This document shows, one piece after another, positions 18,297 to 26,385 of a stretch of DNA of 64,000 bases. Each line of letters opens with the position of its first letter. The first letter of the stretch is position 1. The position numbers and the translations under genes are program-made. Origin of the DNA: CAWANF01 sp963783355 (GTDB taxonomy: Bacteria > Bacteroidota > Rhodothermia > Balneolales > DATFMH01); NCBI GenBank assembly GCA_963783355.1, contig CAWANF010000005.1, positions 62,001-126,000 of the forward strand, read 5' to 3'. The notes below the pieces were generated by a model, which did no database searches, had not been told where the DNA came from, and saw nothing but the letters and a program-made list of their open reading frames with translations.

Positions 18297-20061
18297 ATGG
18301 GCATCATCGACTGGATTGTCTTGCTGGCTTTTCTGGGATACACCGTTTGGGACGGTGCACGAAGCGGCTCGGAAAGCCAGGATATCAAAGGATACTTTTT
18401 AGCGAACAATTCTATGCCCTGGTGGGCTATGGGACTTTCGGTGATGGCGACACAGGCTTCTGCAATCACTTTCATCGGAACAACCGGGCAGGCGTTCACC
18501 GAAGATATGCGGTTTGTTCAGGTTTACCTGGCCATTCCCTTCGCCATGATAATACTTTGTGTAACTCTGGTGCCTTTTTATAACCGGTTAAAAAATTTCA
18601 GCGCCTATGAAGTACTGGAAGAGCGATTTGGATTACACACCCGATTATTGACCAGTTTTCTGTTTCTTTTGTCTCGCGGACTGGCCCTGGGAACGGTCAT
18701 TGCCGCCCCTGCTTACGTGTTGGCGCTCATGCTGAACCTGCCTTTACACATAACAATCTTAATCATTGGATTGACAGCCACGATTTACACATCTTTGGGT
18801 GGTATTTCGGGGGTTATCCGGACGGATGTCAAGCAAATGAGCGTAATGATTTTCGGCTTACTGTTCAGCTTCGGCTTCATCATCTGGAGCCTGCCCAAAC
18901 AGGTTCATTTTACGGATGCACTTTACCTTGCCGGAACACTGAATAAGCTCAAAGCCATTGATTTTCATTTCAGTTTGGGAGAAAAATACAATATCTGGAG
19001 TGGCGTGATTGCCAGCCTGTTCCTGATGCTGTCCTATTTCGGAAGTGATCAGACGCAAGTCCAGCGCTATTTAACGGCTAAATCATTATCCGATGCCCGC
19101 GGCTCGCTGCTTATGACGGCTTTTGCAAAAGTGCCTATGCAGTTTATCGTACTGCTGCTCGGCGTGATGCTCTATGTATTTTATATCTTCAGTCCGTCGC
19201 CCATCACTTTTCGCGATGCCAACACCGCCGGGGCTACTTCATCTCAGCAAATAAGCGGCGAATTGTTAAGGCAATCCTTCGACAACCTGCACGCCGAACG
19301 GAAAGCCATCGCTTTGCAGCTTATCAAACATCCAGGGAACGCTGCTGATAAAGCACATTTCAAGCAGCTTGATCACCAAATCAATAAAGTACGTTCGGAG
19401 GAACTTCAGCGCCTGGATACCATCGAGAAATCTAAACTTAACGACACCAATTATATTTTTCCATATTTCATATTAAACAGTATGCCAACAGGTATGATTG
19501 GCTTAATTATAGCGGCTATATTTCGCTGCTGCATTATCGAGTATCGACAGCTCCCTCAATGCTTTATCCACGTGTTCAATCATAGACTGGTATCAAAGGC
19601 TGCACACAGTAAAACGATCGGATACTCATTACCTGAAAGCATCGCGTGGTGCCACATTCCTTTGGGGGATAATTGCCACTGGTTCAGCCCTTGTGCTCGG
19701 CGAGACGAATTCTATCATAGAATTAGTTAACCAGATTGGCAGTTATTTCTACGGTTCCATCCTGGGTGTGTTCATTTTATTATTGTGGGTTAAAAGAGCC
19801 AATGGCCGAAGCGCCTTTATCGGACTCATCACCGGCATGATTGTCGTCTATTTTGTCGATTCCATTTATCACAATCCGGTTTCCGGTCAATTCGGATTAT
19901 ATCTGTCCCATATTTTCAATTCCGGTGCTTCTGTTCCCCATGGTTTCGAAAAAGCTGTAGAGTATCTTTGGCTTAATCCCATTGGTACCGGAGTGGTCGT
20001 TTTAACAGGATATCTCTTAAGTTTCATCCCAATACAAACAAATACAATTAATCCTGTCTAA
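18297..20061 (+). pseudogene. Sodium:solute symporter (SSS family), one-base frameshift
   Basis: Two overlapping frames together encode a full-length SSS carrier of about 587 residues. The first part has family motifs: YFLANNSMPWWAMGLSVMAT, ASAITFIGTTGQAF, LSRGLALGTVIAAPAYVL and SLGGISGVIRTDVKQ. It reads correctly to GLIIAAIF at 19523; the expected continuation AAALSSIDSSLNALST then lies in the +1 frame, so one base (C at 19524) appears to be extra. The unshifted frame runs through unrelated residues to a stop at 19728-19730. The C-terminal part (from about 19525 to 20061) keeps family-like helices. This could be a sequencing error, a recent mutation or, because TTT-C permits tRNA-Phe to slip +1 onto TTC, translational frameshifting. 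The substrate cannot be told from sequence. Confidence 0.8.
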
Positions 20062-20218
20062 GATTCATAACTATCTACTGAAAATCTACACCGTTTAACG
20101 TTATTTAACAGTAATCAGCTATCATCTTATTAAATTTATATGAATTATATTGAATCGGCTTTATAACTGAATAATTAATTCAGAATAAATTCACATTTTA
20201 GATTATTTTTTTAAGACA

Positions 20219-20245
20219 TTGACCGGGTTTAAACTGGTAAATTTG
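20219..20245 (+). promoter_or_regulatory. Candidate promoter upstream of the methyltransferase gene
   Basis: TTG (20219-20221) and TAAATTTG (20238-20245), a perfect TAnnTTTG match, are separated by 16 bases, slightly shorter than the usual 19-21. It would give a leader of about 90 bases. The rest of the 280-base gap 20062-20341 is AT-rich and shows nothing else. Confidence 0.35.
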
Positions 20246-20341
20246 TCTGCTTTTTTAGCATCTTATTCAAGATTATAGTAGTATGTAGCGGAATTACTGC
20301 AGAGGATTTGCTATTTCAATATTATTCAATACGATACCATT

Positions 20342-20962
20342 TTGTTATATATAAAACACTTTATCAGGGATATGCGCAGTACCGGGTCTATCGCCCCGAG
20401 TTCGCGTTATTTAGCACGCAACATTACCAGGTTGTTAAACCATCATCTCGATTTGAAAAATGCTGCACCGGTAAAAATTCTGGAAATTGGGCCCGGTTCC
20501 GGAGTCTTAACGAAACAAATTATCCGTTCCATACGTCCGGATGACGAATTAGATATCGTAGAAATCAATGAACAGTTTCATAACCTGATTGAAAAACGAT
20601 ATAGTCATATACCGAATGTTCACACCCATCACCTCGATTTCCTGGAATTTGAAAACCCTTACTATTATGATTATATCTTTTCGAGTGTCCCTTATGAGAG
20701 CCTGCCTTCCCGGATAAGCAAAAAAATTTGGGAGAAAAAGCTACAGTGTTGTAAGAATGGCGCTTTTATCACCTATTATAAATATGTGAATTTCAATCAT
20801 TTTCGCTGCAAGTACGAGAAGGAACTCGTCTCTAAATATTGTTTGAACGAAAAACTTATAATCAGGAACCTGCCTCCTGCAAAGTTGTTTACCCTGAAAA
20901 TCAATAATCATCCACTCGCTCAGCCAGAAGATAAAATTCAATCCGTTTTAGTAGAGAGTTGA
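20342..20962 (+). CDS. SAM-dependent methyltransferase, PmtA-like
   Basis: A class I methyltransferase of about 206 residues. The N terminus has STGSIAPSSRYLARNI, typical of phospholipid N-methyltransferase/rRNA-dimethylase-like proteins; motif I is ILEIGPGSGVLTKQII, the acidic motif II end is LDIVEINEQF, and motif IV is YDYIFSSVPYESLP. Proteins of this type methylate phosphatidylethanolamine or other lipids, or quinone precursors. The start is uncertain: 20342 is TTG, the first ATG is 20372, and a ribosome-binding-like GAGGA lies at 20302-20306, too far upstream for 20342. Starting at 20372 would still keep the SSR motif. It is followed by short repeats (20974-20983 and 21022-21055). Confidence 0.75.
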   Translation: MLYIKHFIRDMRSTGSIAPSSRYLARNITRLLNHHLDLKNAAPVKILEIGPGSGVLTKQIIRSIRPDDELDIVEINEQFHNLIEKRYSHIPNVHTHHLDFLEFENPYYYDYIFSSVPYESLPSRISKKIWEKKLQCCKNGAFITYYKYVNFNHFRCKYEKELVSKYCLNEKLIIRNLPPAKLFTLKINNHPLAQPEDKIQSVLVES

Positions 20963-20973
20963 TATTGATAGTG

Positions 20974-20983
20974 AGACTTTAGA
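20974..20983 (+). repeat. Dispersed post-stop repeat, copy 1
   Basis: AGACTTTAGA lies 11 bases after the methyltransferase stop. The same core occurs at 44314 and 56727, and a close variant at 51982, each just 3' of a plus-strand gene. Further on, 21022-21055 holds imperfect short repeats of the type TTTACTGATCA / TTGATAACTG / TTCATTG, which run into the stop codon of the CopD-like gene. Confidence 0.5.
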
Positions 20984-21052
20984 AATAAGATTGTGATTGC
21001 TTCTTAATTTCATAATTTTTTCTGTTTACTGATCATTGATAACTGTTCATTG

Positions 21053-21559
21053 TCAAATGGTTCCCCTGACGAGTTGAACAGCTTCAAAAACAACAATCAG
21101 TCCGAATAAAAGGTTTAAACGCCCGATCCAGCTTGCCTGTTTCCTCAATTTCCTAGCTAAAGGATTATCGGGATTCTCTTTCCAAAGCTCGGTCGCTTTC
21201 GGACCAATATAAAAATCATGAATAGCGCTTATCAGGTAAATCAAACTGACAAACAGCAGTTTGATCGCCAGTGTATGTCCGAACGGCCCTTTCCAGATGG
21301 CACCAGACCATAAATCTGACCAGTGATAGCCTCTGAAACCAAGATTACATATTCCTGTGATGAGTAATAAAATCAGGCTTATCCATCCTACCGTTCGAAA
21401 TTGTATTCCTACCTTTTCTACCAGAACGGAGGCGCTACTCTTCATCTCTTTTTTTCTAAGAACCGGAACGACCACCAATACCATGAATAAAATTCCGCCA
21501 ATCCAGACCATGGCCGACAGGATGTGAATGTAGACTGAAATGATATATAATGCTCTCAT
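21053..21559 (-). CDS. CopD-like four-helix membrane protein
   Basis: A 168-residue integral membrane protein with four helices. The first helix has the histidine-bearing YIHILSAMVWIGGILFM signature of the CopD/DUF4149 type, and a second conserved His lies in LISAIHDFYIGP. CopD-family proteins bind haem or copper in the cytoplasmic membrane. Its ATG overlaps the stop of the NnrS-like gene (ATGA at 21556-21559), so the two are translationally coupled. The context points to respiratory or nitric-oxide-related metabolism rather than copper resistance. Confidence 0.7.
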   Translation of the reverse strand: MRALYIISVYIHILSAMVWIGGILFMVLVVVPVLRKKEMKSSASVLVEKVGIQFRTVGWISLILLLITGICNLGFRGYHWSDLWSGAIWKGPFGHTLAIKLLFVSLIYLISAIHDFYIGPKATELWKENPDNPLARKLRKQASWIGRLNLLFGLIVVFEAVQLVRGTI

Positions 21560-22671
21560 TGTTTGTTCAACTCCAGTGTGTTTCGCCGCTTTGCCGCCCA
21601 GAATGCAATTACCGTGTTTAATAAAAATATCAAAATGGCGATACCATTTAACAGGCCGCCCAGCAATCGAATAGAGGCAGAACCGGACAAATCACCGAAA
21701 ATTCGTATTACCAGTGAAACATGCAAAACAGCGTAGTGAATATAAAATATTTCCCGATATTCCATTTCGATACCGGTTATACTCGTGAAAATAATCGGAG
21801 CGTGTGCAAATATCATACTGAAGATAAATCCAAGAAAGATGGAATGCAGCATGGCATCATAGACCAGATGCATTGGATTGTATAAGTAAATAATCATGAA
21901 TCCGCTGCTTAACATCAGCCATACATAACCGGTAAGCAGGCACGCAGCCATAAACCTTGTTAGCCCCTCAGATTTGATAGTAACCTTTGCCAAATCATAC
22001 TTCAAAAGCCATATTCCCATCAGAAACAGGGAAAGTGCGGCCATATAAATACCCGTTTGCAGCCAATACAAGGAGAGTATCAGTCCGAAAACATAGGATG
22101 AAGCAATTATTACAATCCAAATTCGCTTCGTTTTTTCCTGCAAAACAAATCGGCTCAGTTCAATTCGCTCACCAACAACGGTCAGGATTAGAAAACCGGC
22201 CCAAAAATCGGCCACGTAACCGAAAGGCACCCCATCTCTCCACAACCCATTGCCCAGGAACCAAAGCAGGGCCCCCAATCCCATAACAATCATGTGGATA
22301 GACGGCTGACGATAAATCAGGTAAATATAAACAAGTATAAACCCAAAGCTCGAAAGTAATATCATGTTTAACCCTATAAACGGATTCACCCAAAGCCAGA
22401 ACAGTAAAGCGCCCAAACCGGTAAGTAAAGGCAAGATATATACGAATTTCTTTTCGAGGGCGACAGCCCGCTCAAGTGTTATGAGTGTTCCGAGGAATCC
22501 GCCAACCATCAACGGACCGTGATAAGCGGCAAGCATGGCAATATGCGCAGGAACCAGTAATCCCATCCTAATCAGACCACCGCAAACGCCGGTTACCAGG
22601 GCTGCCAGTCCCAACAACAGGAATGGCAACATGAAAATATTCAATCGACGCTTCATTATATATTTGGACAT
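21556..22671 (-). CDS. NnrS-like polytopic membrane protein
   Basis: A 371-residue protein with about 11-12 hydrophobic helices. The AYHGPLMVGGFLGTLITLERAVAL segment matches the histidine-containing signature of NnrS, a haem/copper membrane protein that relieves nitric oxide stress by reducing formation of iron-nitrosyl complexes. Further histidines sit in MHLVYDAMLHSIFLGF and FAHAPIIF, plausible metal ligands. NnrS genes often accompany nitric oxide reductase; none is visible here, but DUF59, DUF2249 and CopD-like neighbours are typical partners. An alternative start is Met-6, six residues in. It begins 25 bases after the stop of the DUF59 gene. Confidence 0.75.
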   Translation of the reverse strand: MSKYIMKRRLNIFMLPFLLLGLAALVTGVCGGLIRMGLLVPAHIAMLAAYHGPLMVGGFLGTLITLERAVALEKKFVYILPLLTGLGALLFWLWVNPFIGLNMILLSSFGFILVYIYLIYRQPSIHMIVMGLGALLWFLGNGLWRDGVPFGYVADFWAGFLILTVVGERIELSRFVLQEKTKRIWIVIIASSYVFGLILSLYWLQTGIYMAALSLFLMGIWLLKYDLAKVTIKSEGLTRFMAACLLTGYVWLMLSSGFMIIYLYNPMHLVYDAMLHSIFLGFIFSMIFAHAPIIFTSITGIEMEYREIFYIHYAVLHVSLVIRIFGDLSGSASIRLLGGLLNGIAILIFLLNTVIAFWAAKRRNTLELNKQ

Positions 22672-22696
22672 TGAGGAATTTTCACCCTGAATATTG

Positions 22697-22999
22697 TTAT
22701 CTGTGTGGAAAAATGCCGGGAGTTATCATCTTCGGTGACCATGTAGGTGACCATACCAATTCAATGTCGGTATTATCTACTCCATTTATCTTCGACAAAA
22801 CATTTTCAATACTCATTCGGATATACCGCGTCATCGGACAGCCCATGGTCGTCATAGTCACTTTTACCGAAACATTTCCATTCTCACACTGAATATCGTA
22901 AATCAACCCGAGATCCACGATGTTTAATCCGACTTCCGGATCGAGAACCAGTTTGAGCCGGTGAGCAATCAACTTAGGATTTATTTCAACCTTATCCAT
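22697..22999 (-). CDS. MIP18/DUF59 iron-sulfur assembly factor
   Basis: A 100-residue protein of the MIP18/PaaD/SufT family: LKLVLDPEVGLNIVDLGLIYDI, then VKVTMTTMGCPMTRYI, where the TMGCP cysteine is the conserved reactive residue, and ELVWSPTWSPKMITP at the end. Such proteins assist delivery of Fe-S clusters to target enzymes. Here it stands between DUF2249 and NnrS-like genes, a set associated with denitrification and nitrosative stress, so a repair role for damaged clusters is likely. A strong hairpin plus T-run ends right at its ATG (23000-23036), suggesting transcription attenuation. Confidence 0.85.
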   Translation of the reverse strand: MDKVEINPKLIAHRLKLVLDPEVGLNIVDLGLIYDIQCENGNVSVKVTMTTMGCPMTRYIRMSIENVLSKINGVDNTDIELVWSPTWSPKMITPGIFPHR

Positions 23000-23036
23000 A
23001 AAAACAGCAGGCCTGATCCATTTCCAGGATCAGGCC
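22996..23036 (-). terminator. Strong hairpin terminator or attenuator between DUF2249 and DUF59 genes
   Basis: On the minus strand GGCCTGATCC (23027-23036) and GGATCAGGCC (23010-23019) form a perfect 10-base-pair stem with a 7-base loop, followed by TGCTG and five T residues ending just before the DUF59 ATG at 22999. This is the best intrinsic terminator in the window. It lies inside an otherwise co-directional gene set, so it would limit expression of the downstream genes. Confidence 0.7.
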
Positions 23037-23085
23037 AAATTGTGGGATTACTTTTTCGCCTTCTTTGTAAGATCGGGAGTTAAGA

Positions 23086-23379
23086 TTAGCATTTTCCGCA
23101 ATGATGCTCGGGAATGGTACGATCCCCTTCCGTTTCAAATTCACTTGTTTTACCAATTTTAACCCGGAAAACTTCAGGACCTTTTTCCAGATATTCCCAG
23201 GAAAATTCTCCATCTCGCTCTGCCGCAAATTGGTAATACAACGGTTTTGGATCGTGATCATTTACTAAAATAAACGCTTCTCCGGCTTTTAAATCATCAA
23301 ATTTTTTAAATATGGTTGGATGTTTCGCTACCGGAGGTATTATCCTGACATCCAAATCACCGACTATAGATTCAGCCAT
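23086..23379 (-). CDS. DUF2249 domain protein
   Basis: A 97-residue cytosolic protein of the DUF2249 type: DVRIIPPVAKHPTIFKKFDDL, GEAFILVNDHDPKPLYYQF, then EFSWEYLEKGPEVFRVKI, and a Cys/His-rich end (EHHCGKC). DUF2249 proteins accompany nitrite, nitric oxide and hemerythrin-related genes and are thought to be sulfur-carrier-like or metal-binding; the activity is not established. It is the first gene of the minus-strand cluster and is divergent from the SufR-like regulator across 164 bases. The terminal HCGKC could bind a metal. Confidence 0.82.
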   Translation of the reverse strand: MAESIVGDLDVRIIPPVAKHPTIFKKFDDLKAGEAFILVNDHDPKPLYYQFAAERDGEFSWEYLEKGPEVFRVKIGKTSEFETEGDRTIPEHHCGKC

Positions 23380-23543
23380 TTTCTGTCTCCTAATTTCAAT
23401 TTTTCATTTTCTTCTATGGTGAATCCAATATAATATTTTCAGGATTAATATAAAATATAAAATCGGTTTTATCCGTTAAAAATGTATTTTGGTTCAAATT
23501 ATTTCTACTTTATAAAAAAGCTATGTAACTAATTACTTGTTAT

Positions 23544-24194
23544 ATGATGTTTAAGGGATCTGATTCACAGCGACATTTACTTGAGCTTATTAAGAAAAGA
23601 GGCCATTTGACGCTAAATGAAGCTGTCAATATTACCGAATTGGCCAAAACCACGTTACGTGAACATTTCACCGTCCTTGAGAAAGACGGCTATCTGACAA
23701 GCAACCGGCGCAGAGAAGGCCGAGGCCGTCCCCAATTGGTATATACTTTAACCGAAGATGGACACAAATTATTTCCTTCAAACGACGACAAGATTCTTCG
23801 TGAACTGTTGCACTATTTAAAATTTACCGGCCATGATTCCCTGATTTCTGAATTCTTTACCCATTATTGGGATATCCGATATAAAGAAATCCGGCATCGC
23901 ATTGCTATGTCTGAAGATCAATCCATTAATAACCAGATAAAAATCCTCGAAAACATTCTTGAAGAACAGGGTTTCATGCCTGAAATTGAGCTGACTGACA
24001 ATCAGGTTAAAATACAGGAATGTAATTGTCCTTTTACGGAAACTATCAAAGAGACCCGGCTTCCCTGTAAATTGGAAGCATTATTTTTTGAAAAAATCCT
24101 GGAAGCGGATCTCAAACGGGTGAGCCATATTGCCAGTGGCAGCACATCCTGTGTTTACGAATTGGCAGGGAAAAAAGATAAACTATCGGATTGA
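23544..24194 (+). CDS. SufR-like winged-helix regulator with probable Fe-S cluster cysteines
   Basis: A 216-residue regulator. Residues 5-70 form a DeoR/ArsR-type winged helix (LLELIKKRGHLTLNEAVN, AKTTLREHFTVLEKDGYL, GRGRPQLVYTLTEDG). The C-terminal half carries Cys160, Cys162, Cys175 and Cys203 (ECNCPF, RLPCKLE, STSCVY), the spacing seen in SufR and related Fe-S sensing repressors. Oxidation or nitrosylation of such a cluster would release DNA. It is divergent from DUF2249-DUF59-NnrS-CopD and probably controls them. GTAACTAATTAC, an imperfect palindrome at 23525-23536, lies just before its ATG. Two in-frame ATGs (23544, 23547) are possible and neither has a clear Shine-Dalgarno. Confidence 0.78.
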   Translation: MMFKGSDSQRHLLELIKKRGHLTLNEAVNITELAKTTLREHFTVLEKDGYLTSNRRREGRGRPQLVYTLTEDGHKLFPSNDDKILRELLHYLKFTGHDSLISEFFTHYWDIRYKEIRHRIAMSEDQSINNQIKILENILEEQGFMPEIELTDNQVKIQECNCPFTETIKETRLPCKLEALFFEKILEADLKRVSHIASGSTSCVYELAGKKDKLSD

Positions 24195-24286
24195 TAATAA
24201 ACCGGTATCGATTAATCACACAACATCTTTATTTCAATTGATGGGTCAATTCGGGAATAAATCTTAATCATGTTCCCATCCAAACA

Positions 24287-26089
24287 TCATGATAAATTGT
24301 TGATTTCATCAACCAGGTAATCGACAAACTCTTCAGGATAATCGATATTTCCTTCTTTGGTAATAAAAAAAGGATTCATCAGGACCATCCGTATCAATGT
24401 GAGCTTTTGAGTATCTATTTGGGCATTCCACGTACTAGTATAATCCCGGAGATAATCTTTGTACGCATCCCAGTTAAGGTTCGTCTGAGAGACGAAATAT
24501 TCATTATTTTTGGCCGAAGAGAAACGCTCATAAATTTTTTCCGTTTTACGATTACTCTCCGAAACGGCTTCTCCGTCAGCTGCGACACAAAAACACAATA
24601 CATTGGTTTCGCTATACGGTGCTACACGTAACATCGGGTGCGCTGTTTTCAGCAATTGCTGCAACCTCATCCTCGATTTCATGGTGAGCTCAAGGATTCT
24701 TCCATAACCGTCGGCATTCAATCCAATCGATTTTGACGTGAGCCAGGTGGAAACGGCTCCAGCCGCCGATCGTGAACCTTCAAGCGTTTGGGTACCCTTG
24801 TCCCTGTTTTCATCAAATTTGATATAAGGAGCGTCAATTTTCTGGGCAGAATATTCTCGTTTATCAGCACAAATAAAAGCCCCGGACGAATATGGAACGT
24901 AACCCAGTTTATGTGGATCGATAGTGATCGAATTTGCCAGCCGCATGCCATCCAGCGCATTTAATAATTCCCTGCTCACAAATTCACTCTCGATTCTCGG
25001 CAGGCTGCAAAAATAACCTCCATAGGCCGCATCTACATGATGCCAGATATGTAGTTCCTGTGTCTCCCGGTATTCATTCAATAAATCCGCCACCTTATCA
25101 ATCGGATCGAAATCACCCATCTCGGTAGTGCCTGCAACCGATACCACCATCATCACCGGACGATTTTCGGCTTTCGCTTTTTCAATCTTATTTCTTAAAT
25201 CGGCGACCGACATTTTCCCGAATTGGTTCAGTTCTACAGACCAAAACGCCTCTAATCCCAGACCCAGAAAGCTTGCTGCCTTTTTCCAGGAATAATGTTT
25301 ATTGTTTGGGACCAAAATGACCGGCCCGCGATATTTTGTTTGGAAAATTTCCTGGTATTGTCCGGCTATTTCTATTGGATTATTTTCCAGGTAATGAAAT
25401 TCATTTATCGTTTTTTCGTCCAATCCGAAACGACTCAGCAACTCATCATACCGTTGCCATCCCATTTGAGCCGCTTCCAGCAACGACATTTCGGTGAGCT
25501 GGTTTTTGCGAAGATAAGCACCCAGAGCTGTCCATCTGGCGAATCTCGATCGAGCCCTAATAGCTCCTTCAAAATTGGCTACGGTCCCACCGGAAGTAAA
25601 ATGCCCCCTGGACTTTGTTTCGTCAAATCCGACCATTGCAGCCAAATCGGATATAGCCTCGTTTTCAAGTACGATGCCCACCCGGGAAGCTTCTCCCGAA
25701 ATATTATTCGGATTATGTAATAACGAAATCACATGGCCCATCAAACCGGGCAACGACAGTTCGTTATTCATATGACCGATATAACGTGGAGTGAAATTCG
25801 GAACCTCACTCTGAAACCGTTCACTGATTGTTCTTAAATATTGTTTAAAGCGCCGTTTTCTTTCTAAAAATAACGTCTGACGTTGATCATGTTCAGTAAT
25901 GACTTTTCCGTCCCGCGTATACAACGATTCCCGCCATTCAAACCACTGATCAAAAATATCAAGAAATAATTCCTTCACCCAATCGGCGTTTTCCGCTTTG
26001 GGCCCGAGAAAAAAACTTTTTAATGCAATATCGTGAGGATCGCAGGTTTCCTCAACCTTTCCGAATTCGTCTGACTTTAGATTTTGCAT
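24287..26089 (-). CDS. Group II pyridoxal-phosphate-dependent decarboxylase
   Basis: A 600-residue fold-type I PLP enzyme. HHVDAAYGGYF holds the conserved Asp/Ala that contacts the cofactor ring, and SITIDPHKLGYVPYSSG supplies the PLP-binding lysine (Lys394 from the ATG at 26089). FTSGGTVANFEGAIRAR matches the phosphate-binding turn (TSGGTxAN). Family members decarboxylate glutamate, aspartate, tyrosine or DOPA; the substrate cannot be fixed from motifs. The protein is longer than GadB (about 466) owing to N-terminal and C-terminal extensions, as in the larger bacterial tyrosine/aspartate decarboxylase-like group. It stands alone, divergent from the sensor kinase, with 296 AT-rich bases between that show no exact promoter consensus. 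Confidence 0.88.
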   Translation of the reverse strand: MQNLKSDEFGKVEETCDPHDIALKSFFLGPKAENADWVKELFLDIFDQWFEWRESLYTRDGKVITEHDQRQTLFLERKRRFKQYLRTISERFQSEVPNFTPRYIGHMNNELSLPGLMGHVISLLHNPNNISGEASRVGIVLENEAISDLAAMVGFDETKSRGHFTSGGTVANFEGAIRARSRFARWTALGAYLRKNQLTEMSLLEAAQMGWQRYDELLSRFGLDEKTINEFHYLENNPIEIAGQYQEIFQTKYRGPVILVPNNKHYSWKKAASFLGLGLEAFWSVELNQFGKMSVADLRNKIEKAKAENRPVMMVVSVAGTTEMGDFDPIDKVADLLNEYRETQELHIWHHVDAAYGGYFCSLPRIESEFVSRELLNALDGMRLANSITIDPHKLGYVPYSSGAFICADKREYSAQKIDAPYIKFDENRDKGTQTLEGSRSAAGAVSTWLTSKSIGLNADGYGRILELTMKSRMRLQQLLKTAHPMLRVAPYSETNVLCFCVAADGEAVSESNRKTEKIYERFSSAKNNEYFVSQTNLNWDAYKDYLRDYTSTWNAQIDTQKLTLIRMVLMNPFFITKEGNIDYPEEFVDYLVDEINNLS

Positions 26090-26385
26090 AGTACTTCTCT
26101 TAACGACAACAATACACTAATTCATATTCAGTAAACCTGATTTTTTCATTTTGGATAGCAGGGTAATATACCGAAATTCAATGGGATGTGCGTTATGATT
26201 TTTGTTCCGGATATTCCTTTTCAATGATCCCATTTACGTTCAAAAGAGCTAGATATCCATATTGCTAATCATAATCTATTTCTCTTAATTAATAATAGGT
26301 TCTTAAATATCAGCACGATATAAATTGCAACGACTGCACCGGATTGATTGAGGAATAAAAACTACGAATTCCATCCTCTATACCC

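Noticed and set aside
20308..20544. Alternative TTG-started frame with a well-placed GAGGA, upstream of the methyltransferase
   Set aside because: It reads the methyltransferase region in the wrong frame and loses all SAM-binding motifs; noted only because the Shine-Dalgarno-like site fits it better.
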